64,000 nucleotides of DNA, taken from positions 245,631 to 309,630 of the forward strand of contig NZ_NADJ01000039.1 of NCBI RefSeq assembly GCF_002196705.1, given 5' to 3'. The notes under the pieces were generated by a model that had not been told where the DNA came from, searched no databases, and saw only the letters and a program-made list of their open reading frames with translations. Position numbers and translations under genes: made by a program. The number at the start of each line of letters is the position of its first letter. Position 1 is the stretch's first letter. Source of the stretch: Desulfosporosinus sp. FKB (lineage in GTDB: Bacteria > Bacillota > Desulfitobacteriia > Desulfitobacteriales > Desulfitobacteriaceae). Of this stretch, positions 51,276-60,555 are shown piece by piece.

Positions 51276-51444
51276 GTGAACTCGTTCAGCTAAAGCTGAA
51301 CATCGGGGCTTCAGATACAATAATGTCCAGTGGACATTATTGCCGAGCCGCCTTTCCCAATAGGAATACTTAGCGGCGAAGGAGGACTCTACCCCACCTG
51401 AAGTTAACGAAGGACCCACCCCCACTTATAGAAGCGGGGGTCTC
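51276..51444 (+). repeat. Full copy of the GTGA-flanked structured repeat
   Basis: In plus orientation it begins GTGA then ACTCG, a GTTCAGC/GCTGAAC hairpin (51284-51301), ATCGGGGCTTC, a 10-bp hairpin AATAATGTCC/GGACATTATT (51319-51341), a GCCGC/GCGGC stem with an inner TTCC/GGAA (51347-51377), GAAGGAGGACTCTAC, and a final CCCCC/GGGGG hairpin (51419-51440). The copy at 60388 has the same plan with compensating changes. It has no ORF. Bases 51116-51275 before it show nothing else I can name. Confidence 0.8.
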
Positions 51445-51493
51445 AAAAACCGAATGAAGCCCGTTCTTCGCATCGCAAAAAACGGGCTTCATT
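51445..51493 (-). terminator. Terminator after acs
   Basis: AATGAAGCCCGTT and its exact complement form a 13-bp stem (51453-51493) with a 15-base loop, followed on the minus strand by CGG and TTTTT. It lies 38 bp after the acs stop. Confidence 0.75.
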
Positions 51494-51530
51494 ATTAAGG
51501 GATTTTGGGAAATGCTTAGTCTACACCTTC

Positions 51531-53840
51531 TTAACCCGCTGAGCCACAGAAGCAAATTTGTCCTTCTTCAGATAAGTCATCCTTAATATTCCCCTCATTG
51601 ATTAGTGCATTGCTAAAATCCGGTTCTCCATTACCAAATATTGCATCGCAGGCGCTAGTATTATTGATCATAATGTTGGAGATTGCCAGTGCCACTTCCG
51701 CCGGGAGGTTTAATCGTCCTATCCACTTAAAACAATAAAAGTTAGTAACTGGATGAAGTGAGCCATCTTTGGCAGGAGTTGAAAACCATACGGTATAACT
51801 ATACCCATCATAGGACTCTTCTTGGCAATGGTTAAAAATAGCTGTATCAGGAATCAAAATTCTATTTCCTAATCTCATTGCAGCCTTACGAGCATCGCGA
51901 ATCTTTTGAGCATCGATATTCTTTTTAAGGAAATTAATGACCGTAGCGTCGGCCAGAGTCGTTGTATCACCCATGGTTCGGCCCTCAGCAATATCTTTGA
52001 GAAGCCGTCTCATGATCTTTCCGCTTCGGGTCTTGGGTAATTCAGCTGTCAAAAAAATATCATCCGGTCGAGCTAACGAACCAATTTTCAGCACAACATG
52101 AGATTTAAGTTCATTAATAAGTTGATCTCCTATCTCGATTCCCTCTTTGATACTGACAAAGGCAAATACTGATTGACCTTTGATTTCGTGAGTTTTGCCA
52201 ACACAAGCAGCTTCGGCAACTGATGGATGATCAACCAAAGCACTTTCTACTTCAGCTGTTCCGATTCTGTGCCCTGAAACATTAATAACGTCATCGGCAC
52301 GCCCAATTATCCAGAAGTATCCATCTTCATCCCACTTTGCTTCATCCCCGGTGAAATAAACACCTGGAATATCGCTCCAATAGGTATCTACATAACGTTT
52401 ATCATTGCCATAGACTGTTTTCAGCATTGCCGGCCATGGCTCACAAACTACTAAATACCCGCCCTCGCCTTTAGGAACCGGATTACCTGAGGGATCGACT
52501 ATTTGAACACGAACACCCGGAAAGGAGGTTGTGCACGACCCCGGCTTTAAAGGAGTAATCCCAGGGACAGGCGTCATCATAATCATACCGGTTTCTGTCT
52601 GCCACCAGGTATCAACTATTGGGCAGCGCTCTCCCCCAATATGTTTGTAATACCACATCCAAGCTTCAGGATTAATCGGTTCTCCTACCGACCCTAAAAG
52701 CCGCAGGCTTGAGAGATCCCTGCCCGCAGGATAGTTTTCCCCCCATTTCATAAAGGTACGAATCGCAGTTGGAGCCGTATATAAAATGCTTATTCTGTAT
52801 TTTTCAATGATTTCCCAATAACGGTCTTTTTCAGGGTAATCAGGTGCTCCTTCGTACATTACTACTGTTGCCCCATTTGACAAAGGGCCATAAACCAAAT
52901 AGCTATGCCCCGTTATCCAGCCGATATCAGCCGTACACCAATAAACATCTTCTTCCTTAATATCAAATACCCATTCGTGAGTTGTCGATACACCTACCAT
53001 ATAACCGCCGACTGTATGAACCACCCCTTTAGGTTTACCGGTCGTTCCACTGGTATAGAGAATAAAAAGCATATCATCGGCTTCCATGGGTTCTGCGGGA
53101 CAAACATAAGGCACATTCCTGATGACTTCATGATACCACAAGTCTCTTTCGGCTTTCATGTCCACAGGGTGTCCCGTCCGCTGAATAACTACAACTTTTT
53201 CCACGCAATTAACACCACGTAACGCTTGATCCACATTTTCTTTTAAAGGTATAATATTTCCACGACGATAGCTCCCATCTGAGGTAACGACCACTTTTGC
53301 CTGAGCATCAAGAATTCTATCTTTTAAAGCATCAGAACTAAAGCCCCCAAAAACGACACAATGGGCAGCGCCGATTCGGGCACAAGAGAGCATCGCAATA
53401 ACAGCCTCAGGTATCATCGGCATATAAATTGTCACACGGTCGCCCTTTTCTACCCCAAATGACTTTAGAACGTTGGCAAACTGAGATACCTCACGCTGAA
53501 GATCTTGATACGTTAAAACTCTCCGGTCACCCAATTCCCCTTCGAATATCAAGGCCGCTTTATTTCTGCGCGCACCTTCTAAATGCCGGTCCAGGCAATT
53601 ATAGGCTGCATTTATTTTTCCGCCGACATACCACTTGGCGAAAGGAGGGTTCCATTCTAAAACTTTGTCCCAAGGTTGAAACCAGTCCAGCCTGTTCCCT
53701 TGTTCGCTCCAAAACTTCTCCCGATCATGGGCAAGTTCATGAACTTCCGAATTTTGAATAACGGCTTTTGAACGGAACTCTAAAGGAGGGAAAAACAACC
53801 GTTTTTCCTCCAATAATCCCTCACGGCGTTTCTCTTCCAT
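51531..53840 (-). CDS. acs: Acetyl-CoA synthetase with a C-terminal extension
   Basis: The enzyme activates acetate to acetyl-CoA through acetyl-AMP. The 769-residue product has [15 protein letters not shown] (phosphate loop), [38 protein letters not shown], and [11 protein letters not shown] with the acetylatable Lys. Known Acs enzymes end about 30 residues after that; here about 115 more follow, ending CFCGSAG, with no motif I recognise. I chose the ATG at 53838-53840, 9 bp after GGAGG; other in-frame starts lie too near it. Confidence 0.94.
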   Translation of the reverse strand: MEEKRREGLLEEKRLFFPPLEFRSKAVIQNSEVHELAHDREKFWSEQGNRLDWFQPWDKVLEWNPPFAKWYVGGKINAAYNCLDRHLEGARRNKAALIFEGELGDRRVLTYQDLQREVSQFANVLKSFGVEKGDRVTIYMPMIPEAVIAMLSCARIGAAHCVVFGGFSSDALKDRILDAQAKVVVTSDGSYRRGNIIPLKENVDQALRGVNCVEKVVVIQRTGHPVDMKAERDLWYHEVIRNVPYVCPAEPMEADDMLFILYTSGTTGKPKGVVHTVGGYMVGVSTTHEWVFDIKEEDVYWCTADIGWITGHSYLVYGPLSNGATVVMYEGAPDYPEKDRYWEIIEKYRISILYTAPTAIRTFMKWGENYPAGRDLSSLRLLGSVGEPINPEAWMWYYKHIGGERCPIVDTWWQTETGMIMMTPVPGITPLKPGSCTTSFPGVRVQIVDPSGNPVPKGEGGYLVVCEPWPAMLKTVYGNDKRYVDTYWSDIPGVYFTGDEAKWDEDGYFWIIGRADDVINVSGHRIGTAEVESALVDHPSVAEAACVGKTHEIKGQSVFAFVSIKEGIEIGDQLINELKSHVVLKIGSLARPDDIFLTAELPKTRSGKIMRRLLKDIAEGRTMGDTTTLADATVINFLKKNIDAQKIRDARKAAMRLGNRILIPDTAIFNHCQEESYDGYSYTVWFSTPAKDGSLHPVTNFYCFKWIGRLNLPAEVALAISNIMINNTSACDAIFGNGEPDFSNALINEGNIKDDLSEEGQICFCGSAG

Positions 53841-53870
53841 AACCATATTCCTCCTATCGTTTATTTGTAT

Positions 53871-53899
53871 ATAATACACTATATTATTTAGAATGTTAA
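53871..53899 (-). promoter_or_regulatory. Probable acs promoter
   Basis: TTAACA (53894-53899) and TATTAT (53871-53876) are 17 bp apart, giving a leader of about 25 nt. The rest of the space to 54134 is AT-rich and shows no gene. Confidence 0.6.
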
Positions 53900-54134
53900 G
53901 AATATTTAGTTTATGGCTTAATAATAAGCACTTATCGTTATTTTCTTACAAACTACTTTCACTCGTCTCAATCTAACTTCACTTCTTTCTGGTCAAGGTC
54001 AACAAGAAAGAGGTGAAAGAAAAGGCATTAACAAACTCCTGCATTGATTCAACCAACTTACAAAAAAAACATATAATTTCTTGCAACTCTGCTCCCCCAA
54101 GCCCGTACTATGATATAAAAGGGGGAGTATCATT

Positions 54135-55079
54135 ATGCCCGAACAGTTAACGCTATTTAACAGCGGAATTTTTTCAGGGGGAAGCTACGACAAATTAGCA
54201 TCTATTCCTGATGAGACAGGGAATAAAACACTTGATGAAATAATAGAAATTTCCGGTTATTCTTATGATCCTAACCAGGATATTTTTTATTCAAATATGG
54301 ACCCCTGGCAAAGGAAGATCGGCTATTGTCATTTTTTCGATGTGGCAGCCGCACCAATGGGAATGATCATTGACTGCGAACCTATTTTCTTTGACTATAA
54401 CGACAAGCAATGGATGATCGGCTTTTGGAAAGGTCAGTATGATTTAGTTTCCGGAGCAGAAATTGGGGTCTATAGAAGGACTCCGAATCGCAATCCCCTG
54501 AGTTATATGCTGGGTTCTTATTATAAAAGTGCTGACGACAATGAACTCTTGCAAATGTCCTTTACGTTAAGGAAAAACGGGAACGTACTTTTTACCAGAA
54601 AAGACCGTCACTGGTGGTTAACAGGTTTCAAACTGGGCGAATTCTCTCAACCATCGGAATTATCCATGGCCATCAATATTACTTTAGATAACACAATTAT
54701 GCGTGATGCCTTTATTGATGGGCTGAGAAATGCCGGTTACTCCGATGAGGAATTTACTCATTTCGGAACAACCGTGAGCTTCAATTTTGACGCACCTCAT
54801 ACCCCCCAGCCAATTACCCGAAATAAAGCCCTTGAGTGGATTATTCAGTGGAAAAATGAGCAATTATGCAATGAATTCGAGGATATTACAGGAGATTCGA
54901 ATACAGTACCGGAAAAATTGAAGGTTCTTGAAGAATTAGCGCCAGAACTTTACAAAAGAATCCTCAGAATGGGGAGATCAAAACCCTTATATAATTTGTT
55001 TCAAAGTGGTTTAACAGCGGCAATAGCCTTATTGGTAATCATTATCGGCACCGTTTTTTATAATATTGTTTTACTCTAG
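54135..55079 (+). CDS. DUF4474-family membrane-anchored protein
   Basis: The function is unknown. The 314-residue product has the DUF4474 core from about residue 45 to 255 (YDPNQDIFYSNMDPWQRKIGY; AAAPMGMIIDCEPIFFDY; WMIGFWKGQYDLVSGAEIGVYR) and one C-terminal membrane helix (ALLVIIIGTVFYNIVLL), so a tail-anchored protein facing the cytosol is likely. GGGGGAG precedes the ATG. It is monocistronic, facing the HD-GYP gene. Confidence 0.8.
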   Translation: MPEQLTLFNSGIFSGGSYDKLASIPDETGNKTLDEIIEISGYSYDPNQDIFYSNMDPWQRKIGYCHFFDVAAAPMGMIIDCEPIFFDYNDKQWMIGFWKGQYDLVSGAEIGVYRRTPNRNPLSYMLGSYYKSADDNELLQMSFTLRKNGNVLFTRKDRHWWLTGFKLGEFSQPSELSMAINITLDNTIMRDAFIDGLRNAGYSDEEFTHFGTTVSFNFDAPHTPQPITRNKALEWIIQWKNEQLCNEFEDITGDSNTVPEKLKVLEELAPELYKRILRMGRSKPLYNLFQSGLTAAIALLVIIIGTVFYNIVLL

Positions 55080-55098
55080 CCGACCAAAACACCCAAAC

Positions 55099-55148
55099 GA
55101 ATAACAAACGAAGGCCTTGAACTCAGTCAAGGCCTTCGTTTGTTATTC
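55099..55148. terminator. Bidirectional terminator between DUF4474 and HD-GYP genes
   Basis: A 22-bp perfect inverted repeat (GAATAACAAACGAAGGCCTTGA and complement) with a 6-base loop lies between the convergent genes and covers the stop codon of the HD-GYP gene. Confidence 0.85.
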
Positions 55149-56207
55149 GATAATATACTCCACAAATAATGTTCGCTCTTCAACAAGATCGCGTTCGACA
55201 ACCCGCACTTGCTTCAGGTTAACTTTTCCTTCAAAAACACGCACGATAGGACGAGTTGGCAAGCCTTTATTTTGTCCCACTATGACTCCGGTTTCTCCAT
55301 TGTTAAGCTTCACCGTGTATCCGGTTGGGTAGGCTGCTATATGCCTTAAGAAGACATTTATCAATTCATGGCGAAAACGAACACCGGCGTTAGCCATCAC
55401 TATTTCACAAGCCACATGGGGCAATACCCGAGGAATACCGGGAGAACCATGAATCAGACAATCATAGAAATCGGCAACGGCAATAATTTCCGCCAAGGGA
55501 TGAATTGAGGTGCCTTTCAGCTGCCGAGGATAACCTTTACCATTTGTCCATTCATGATGCTGATAAGCCATATGGGCGGTTATAATGCTGCTTTCAGGCC
55601 TTTTACGGATAAGTTCATAACCTTGAATTGTATGAGTCTGGTATATCTCTTGTTCTTCCTTTGTCAGGGGACCTCGTTTATTAATAATTTCTTTCGGCAA
55701 AGTGGTAATTCCCACATCGTGGAGAAGAGCACCTTGAGCAAGATCATTGAGCTTCTCCACCGGAAGACCGAGCCCTTTGCCCAAGACAGTAGCCAACACA
55801 CAAACATTAACAGAATGAAAGTACACCCGATTATCCAAACTACGCATATCCATTAGGCTAATCATTATATCCTTTTGAAAGAGAATATCCTGTACGATAT
55901 TACTTACTGATTCTTTGATATCTATTTCTTTATCTTTATTTTTATCACTTTGAATCGTTTTACAAGAGCTCTCGATTGCTTTCAAAGCATCGAAGCGGTG
56001 TTGATCAGAAATAACATCTTCTATGATAACATCATTTGTTAATTCATCTTCGATATATATGCTATAAATCCCCATATCTTTTAAGCGATCAATGTAGGGC
56101 TTTTTTAGCACGACACCTTTTCCAAGCAATATTTTGCCATAGGAAGTGTAAATTTCTTTTGCCAGAACATCACCATCATTAAGACGTTCAACACTTACTT
56201 CTCTCAC
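55143..56207 (-). CDS. HD-GYP domain protein (probable c-di-GMP phosphodiesterase)
   Basis: HD-GYP proteins hydrolyse cyclic di-GMP. The 354-residue product has an N-terminal region of ~100 residues (VLAKEIYTSYGKILLGKGVVL), then the HD-GYP domain with HSVNVCVLA, ALLHDVG, and HHEWTNGKGYPRQLKG, where Asn replaces the usual Asp of DGxGYP, and ADFYD. The metal His and Asp set looks complete. I chose the GTG at 56205-56207, 7 bp after GAGG; an upstream GTG at 56231 has a weak site. It overlaps a small ORF upstream. Confidence 0.88.
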   Translation of the reverse strand: MREVSVERLNDGDVLAKEIYTSYGKILLGKGVVLKKPYIDRLKDMGIYSIYIEDELTNDVIIEDVISDQHRFDALKAIESSCKTIQSDKNKDKEIDIKESVSNIVQDILFQKDIMISLMDMRSLDNRVYFHSVNVCVLATVLGKGLGLPVEKLNDLAQGALLHDVGITTLPKEIINKRGPLTKEEQEIYQTHTIQGYELIRKRPESSIITAHMAYQHHEWTNGKGYPRQLKGTSIHPLAEIIAVADFYDCLIHGSPGIPRVLPHVACEIVMANAGVRFRHELINVFLRHIAAYPTGYTVKLNNGETGVIVGQNKGLPTRPIVRVFEGKVNLKQVRVVERDLVEERTLFVEYIIE

Positions 56208-56337
56208 GTTGTTTCCTCTCTTCTTTCCCACGTCCTAAATTTCGCAAGCCCCAATACAAACTATAACTAATCAGCGAAGTGAATACAAGCATGAGAAAAC
56301 TCCGAATTGGATCTCTAAAGCCAAAACCTATGATCAT
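56188..56337 (-). CDS. Small single-helix membrane protein (49 aa), coupled to HD-GYP gene
   Basis: No family is recognised. The ATG at 56335-56337 follows GAGGTGATC, and 49 codons run to TGA at 56188-56190. Residues about 11-30 (IRSFLMLVFTSLISYSLYWG) form one membrane helix, followed by a very basic tail. It overlaps the HD-GYP start by 20 nt in another frame, so translation is probably coupled. A chance ORF cannot be excluded. Confidence 0.55.
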   Translation of the reverse strand: MIIGFGFRDPIRSFLMLVFTSLISYSLYWGLRNLGRGKEERKQRERSKC

Positions 56338-56460
56338 TTTTGATCACCTCAATACAATCTTTATACATTTTACCATAGGTTTAAGCTTAGCAAAAATTAA
56401 CGTGAAGATTTTGTGAATCGACATTTAGAAGGTCTACTTTTCCAAGAGGTTTGCCCTAAT

Positions 56461-57126
56461 TTAATCAATTCTATTAATAAAATCCTGAAAATTATCAGCA
56501 TGAACTCCCGGATTTAAATAGTTACTGCAGTTCTCTAAAAATGCTATAATACTTTTTTCCTCTTCTAATTTTTTATCAGGGGTCATATTACCTCTTCCTA
56601 AACGATCACATAACCCTAAAAGAGCGATCTCATGGATAGAAACCTCTGACGACATCTTTCCTATATCGGCAAAAGGCAATTTCTTGGTCACGAATAGAAT
56701 TTGCATATGCCAACGTACTAATTTGGAAACCCGGCTTATAAAATCCCTATCATTTGTGAGCTCCTGAAGAAATTTTGCCGAAAGACTCTCTCCCAATTTA
56801 TCATGATCATAAGAAGTAATCCGCCCCTTTTTAAACTTGGTAGCAGGGGCTTTGCCTAAATCGTGGAGCAATGCTGCCCACATAAATGCCTTCGGATTTT
56901 GGCTTAGATCTTTTCTTTCCGCTGCATTGTCCAGAACCATCATTGTATGGTTCCAAACACTCCCTTCGGGATGATGTTTTGGTGATTGAGGCGTACTCAT
57001 TAAGTCACCGAGCATTGTATAAGGATATTCCTGAGAAAATATCCCTGTTCTGCTTAATTCATCAAAATAGTTGGAGGGTTTACGGTCATTTAACAAATGG
57101 TTCTCAAATTCAATAAACATTTGCAT
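56461..57126 (-). CDS. HD-domain phosphohydrolase, CCA-adding enzyme HD-like
   Basis: The HD domain indicates a metal-dependent phosphohydrolase; the substrate is unknown. The 221-residue product has GSVWNHTMMVLDNAAE (His), WAALLHDLGKAPATKFKKGRITSYDHDKLG, and LVRWHM, the pattern of the HD domain in bacterial tRNA nucleotidyltransferases, but without a nucleotidyltransferase domain. GGAG lies 8 bp before the ATG. It is 120 bp upstream of the small ORF. Confidence 0.8.
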   Translation of the reverse strand: MQMFIEFENHLLNDRKPSNYFDELSRTGIFSQEYPYTMLGDLMSTPQSPKHHPEGSVWNHTMMVLDNAAERKDLSQNPKAFMWAALLHDLGKAPATKFKKGRITSYDHDKLGESLSAKFLQELTNDRDFISRVSKLVRWHMQILFVTKKLPFADIGKMSSEVSIHEIALLGLCDRLGRGNMTPDKKLEEEKSIIAFLENCSNYLNPGVHADNFQDFINRID

Positions 57127-57254
57127 GGTATTTTCTCCATCTTAAATAGTTTACTTTATAGTTACCCGAATTCCAGGAATCTACTCTGTATATACTTAAT
57201 ACCACCGCCATAGCCTTCCGTTGCACTTCAGAGTAAAATGTAACTACTATGACA

Positions 57255-57283
57255 TTGTTAAATGCTAGAAAAAGAAGTATTAT
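57255..57283 (+). promoter_or_regulatory. Probable promoter of the LysR-type gene
   Basis: TTGTTA (57255-57260) and TATTAT (57278-57283) are 17 bp apart, about 45 bp before the start. Confidence 0.5.
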
Positions 57284-57326
57284 AATTAGAATCTAACTCA
57301 GAATTCAATTGATAGAGGTGTAAACT

Positions 57327-58268
57327 ATGATCAACGATCCCATAAAAACTTTCGTTACCGTAGTTGAACTCAAGAAATTCTCTCACACTGCTGAAGAACT
57401 TTATCTTTCCAATACCAGCGTGAATGCACAAATTGAATGTTTAGAGCAGGAACTCGAGGCAAAACTCTTTAACAATTCTTCCGACTCCTCCAACCATCTG
57501 GAACTTACGCTGGCTGGTGAGATTTATTATAAATATGCCAAACAAATTATTAGTTTACAGGATAAGTCGAAAGAAGAAATTAAAAATTTGACCAACATGG
57601 TTACAGGCAGCCTGAGAGTTGGGGGAAGTTATACCATTGGTGAATACATTTTACCTTTTGCCGTCACTGAATTCGCCGCCCACTATCCAGGGGTGGAAAT
57701 TGAAACTTCCATCGCTAATACGGAAGAAATTATTCAAGCAGTTCGAAGGAATCAATTAGACGTTGCCCTTGTGGAGGGAGAAGTCAATCATACGGACATT
57801 CAAATCCATTCTATTATGGAGGATGAAATTATCCTAGTCGTTCCCAACCAACATCCCTTAGCCAAACTTCCTATTGCCACCTCTGAGCATCTCCAGGATC
57901 AAGTATGGATACTCCGGGAAAGCGGTTCGGGAACCCGCGCTTTTAGCGACAAACTTATTAAAGAATGGGGTATAAACGTCAGAAAAAGTTATGTTTTTGG
58001 CAGTGGTCAAGCAGTTAAACAAGCTGTTATTGCTGGTTTAGGCATTGCCCTTGTCTCGCGCTGGATCGTACGGAAAGAATTAAATGCTAAAGAATTAAAG
58101 TCTCTCAGAATTAAAGGAAAACGACTTACTCGTTCCTTTTACTTAATAGAACCAAAGAATCAAAACCAAGAGACAAATGAAGTAACGGAAGCGTTCACAG
58201 AACAGCTCCTCGGTCAAGATCTTATTACATCGTGGAGAAAATTAACCAAAAAAGGAATTGATCTATAA
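57327..58268 (+). CDS. LysR-family transcriptional regulator
   Basis: It should bind DNA through an N-terminal winged helix and sense a small ligand. The 313-residue product has the LysR helix-turn-helix in residues ~1-60 (FVTVVELKKFSHTAEELYLSNTSVNAQI) and the periplasmic-binding-like effector domain from ~90 (GSLRVGGSYTIGEYILP; SRWIVRKELNA), close to CysB/YwfK-like regulators. It is followed by a hydrolase and an alcohol dehydrogenase on the same strand, which may be its targets. Confidence 0.9.
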   Translation: MINDPIKTFVTVVELKKFSHTAEELYLSNTSVNAQIECLEQELEAKLFNNSSDSSNHLELTLAGEIYYKYAKQIISLQDKSKEEIKNLTNMVTGSLRVGGSYTIGEYILPFAVTEFAAHYPGVEIETSIANTEEIIQAVRRNQLDVALVEGEVNHTDIQIHSIMEDEIILVVPNQHPLAKLPIATSEHLQDQVWILRESGSGTRAFSDKLIKEWGINVRKSYVFGSGQAVKQAVIAGLGIALVSRWIVRKELNAKELKSLRIKGKRLTRSFYLIEPKNQNQETNEVTEAFTEQLLGQDLITSWRKLTKKGIDL

Positions 58269-58324
58269 ATAGAATTTTGACAGAATACGCAGCATTATTA
58301 TTTACAGGTTACAGGAGGAGAATT

Positions 58325-59104
58325 ATGCCATTTATTCCTAACAATGATATAAAAATCAATTATGAAATTGAGGGAACACCCCAGGGAGAGTGCCTGGTTC
58401 TTCAGCATGGCTTTTTTGGCGGTATAGAGGATTGGTATGACTATGATTATGTTGAACGGCTTAAGAAAACCTTTAAATTAATAGTAATTGATGCTAGAGG
58501 GCATGGCAAGAGCGATAAACCTCATCGTTCAGAGCAATACTCTTTATATCTACGGGCCCAGGATGTAATTAAGGTACTTGATGCTGAGAAAATTGACAAA
58601 TGTCATTACTTCGGTTATTCAATGGGAGGCTGGATTTCCTTTGGATTAATGAAGTGGTTCACATCGCGCTTTAAATCTTTTATTCTGGATGCCATCCACC
58701 CTTACGAAAATGATATGCTTTCTTTACGGGACTCTGTCGTAAACCTTGAGCATTGGGTTCCGAACCACCATGTCTCTGAAGAGCATAAACGACGGTTTTT
58801 ATTAAACGATAGAATGGCGTTATTAGCGGCAGTCGAAGAACCAAGAACTAATAACACTGAGCTCTTAAGGACTCTGTCAGTACCATGCCTGATGCTGGCT
58901 GGAGAAAATGATCCTATTTATGGGAAAGTAAAAGAAAGTTCGAAATTATCCCCATTAATTGAATTTGCAGCAATTCCTGAAGCCGATCATTGGTTTTCTT
59001 TGTATAAGAGCGGCTTCACTATTCCTCAAATAGAAGGATTTATTGAAAAGGTAACATTTAAATCTCATTTTCGCAACGACTATAATTCAGAGGATCAGCC
59101 TTAA
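58325..59104 (+). CDS. Alpha/beta hydrolase
   Basis: A cytosolic esterase-type hydrolase of unknown substrate. The 259-residue product has HGFFGG (oxyanion loop), DARGHGKSDKPHR, the nucleophile elbow GYSMGGW (Ser), an Asp in ENDPIYG, and a final His in ADHWF, a full catalytic triad. I chose the ATG at 58325 after GGAGGAG; the open frame upstream overlaps the space after the LysR gene. Confidence 0.88.
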   Translation: MPFIPNNDIKINYEIEGTPQGECLVLQHGFFGGIEDWYDYDYVERLKKTFKLIVIDARGHGKSDKPHRSEQYSLYLRAQDVIKVLDAEKIDKCHYFGYSMGGWISFGLMKWFTSRFKSFILDAIHPYENDMLSLRDSVVNLEHWVPNHHVSEEHKRRFLLNDRMALLAAVEEPRTNNTELLRTLSVPCLMLAGENDPIYGKVKESSKLSPLIEFAAIPEADHWFSLYKSGFTIPQIEGFIEKVTFKSHFRNDYNSEDQP

Positions 59105-59149
59105 TCCATAATGTTATTTCAACAGAACTAAGAGAAAGGAGTCTAAATT

Positions 59150-60313
59150 TTGTTAAACTTTGATTACTCAATCCCCACTAAAATTTTCTTTGGCAAAGAC
59201 CAGATTCAGAAACTACCAGGACAAATTTTAGAATTTGGTTCACGGGCACTTCTTATCTACGGCGGAGGAAGTATTAAAAAAATCGGATTATATGATCAGG
59301 CAATAAAGCTATTAAGGGAAACTAACATCCCCTTTTGGGAACTTTCCGGAGTAGATCCGAATCCAAAGATTGAGAGTGTTCGCCGCGGAATTGACCTTTG
59401 CCATAACCATCAAATCGATTTCGTCTTAGCTATTGGAGGAGGAAGTACCATTGATTGCGCGAAACTCGTTGCCGCAGGTTATTATTATTCCGGCGATCCT
59501 TGGGATTTGATGATTGGTAAAGGACAATTTGAGAATGCCCTGCCCATCGGCACAATTCTAACTCTAGCTGCGACAGGCTCCGAAATGGATCCTATCGCAG
59601 TCATCAGTAATCCTGAGACAAACCAAAAACTTGGAATGGGACATCCCCTAATGGCGCCTAAGTTCTCAATCCTTGACCCAACTTACACCTATTCTGTCCC
59701 CAAAAGTCAAACTGCTGCAGGCATTGCTGACATTATGAGTCATGTTTTCGAAGCATATTTCAGCAATATAAAAAGTGCATATTTACAGAACCGATTAGCC
59801 GAAGCTATCTTGAAAACTTGTATTCATTATGGCCCCATCGCTCTGGAGGAACCCGATAATTATGAAGCTCGGGCTAACTTAATGTGGGCCTCTAGTTTAG
59901 CTATCAATGGGCTTCTGTCTTACGGAAAAATGCGGAAATGGAGCTGTCATCCTATCGAACACGAGCTGAGCGCTTATTATGATATCACTCATGGGGTGGG
60001 ACTTGCCATTATCACACCGCATTGGATGGGACATGTCTTAGAAGATAGTACCGTTGAAGTCTTTAAGAACTACGGTATCAACGTTTGGGGCTTAAACCCT
60101 AATGAAGATAATTATACAATAGCGAGAACAGCCATCTCCAAAACGAAAGAATTCTTTGTCACCTTAGGGCTTCCCACAACACTAAGATCAGTCAATATTG
60201 ATGAAGAAAAGCTTGAACTCATGGCCAACGCTGCCACAAAAAATGGGACTTTAGGTGAATTTCGCCCCATTAATAGTCAGGACGTCCTCCAAATCCTAAA
60301 GTCCGCTTTATAA
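59150..60313 (+). CDS. Iron-containing alcohol dehydrogenase (butanol dehydrogenase-like)
   Basis: The enzyme interconverts alcohols and aldehydes with NAD(P)H. The 387-residue product starts FDYSIPTKIFFGKDQI and has GGGSTIDCAK (dinucleotide loop) and the metal site in MSHVFEAYF and HPIEHELSAYYDITHGVGLAI, with the Asp/His ligands of BdhA/YugJ-type enzymes. It starts at TTG 59150 after GGAG. It ends the LysR-hydrolase-dehydrogenase cluster. Confidence 0.9.
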   Translation: MLNFDYSIPTKIFFGKDQIQKLPGQILEFGSRALLIYGGGSIKKIGLYDQAIKLLRETNIPFWELSGVDPNPKIESVRRGIDLCHNHQIDFVLAIGGGSTIDCAKLVAAGYYYSGDPWDLMIGKGQFENALPIGTILTLAATGSEMDPIAVISNPETNQKLGMGHPLMAPKFSILDPTYTYSVPKSQTAAGIADIMSHVFEAYFSNIKSAYLQNRLAEAILKTCIHYGPIALEEPDNYEARANLMWASSLAINGLLSYGKMRKWSCHPIEHELSAYYDITHGVGLAIITPHWMGHVLEDSTVEVFKNYGINVWGLNPNEDNYTIARTAISKTKEFFVTLGLPTTLRSVNIDEEKLELMANAATKNGTLGEFRPINSQDVLQILKSAL

Positions 60314-60345
60314 GTCCGCTTTAACCTTTATAAATTATAACTAGT

Positions 60346-60385
60346 ATGGAAATCCCTTATTCGCAAAGGATTTCCATTTTTGTTT
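60346..60385 (+). terminator. Terminator after the alcohol dehydrogenase gene
   Basis: ATGGAAATCC and GGATTTCCAT form a perfect 10-bp stem with a 12-base loop, followed by TTTTTGTTTT. Confidence 0.8.
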
Positions 60386-60387
60386 TG

Positions 60388-60555
60388 ATCCCACTTCTTC
60401 TAGTGGGAGTGGTTCCCATACCTTGCTTCGGTGAACGTAGAGTCCATCCTTCAGCGCGATAGCATTTGTTATGGGCTAGGCGCTTTCGGCAAAGTGTCCA
60501 CAGGACACTTTCGTCATCGAAGCCCCGCTGTTCAGCTTTAGCTGAACGAGTTCAC
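60388..60555 (-). repeat. Full copy of the structured repeat, abutting the ferredoxin stop codon
   Basis: On the minus strand it starts at GTGA (60552-60555), whose TGA is the stop codon of the ferredoxin gene. It then has ACTCG, the GTTCAGC/GCTGAAC hairpin, GCGGGGCTTC, a 9-bp AAAGTGTCC/GGACACTTT hairpin (60491-60511), an AGCGC/GCGCT stem with inner TAGC/GCTA (60453-60484), GAAGGATGGACTCTAC, and a final CCCAC/GTGGG hairpin (60390-60407). It has no ORF. Confidence 0.8.
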
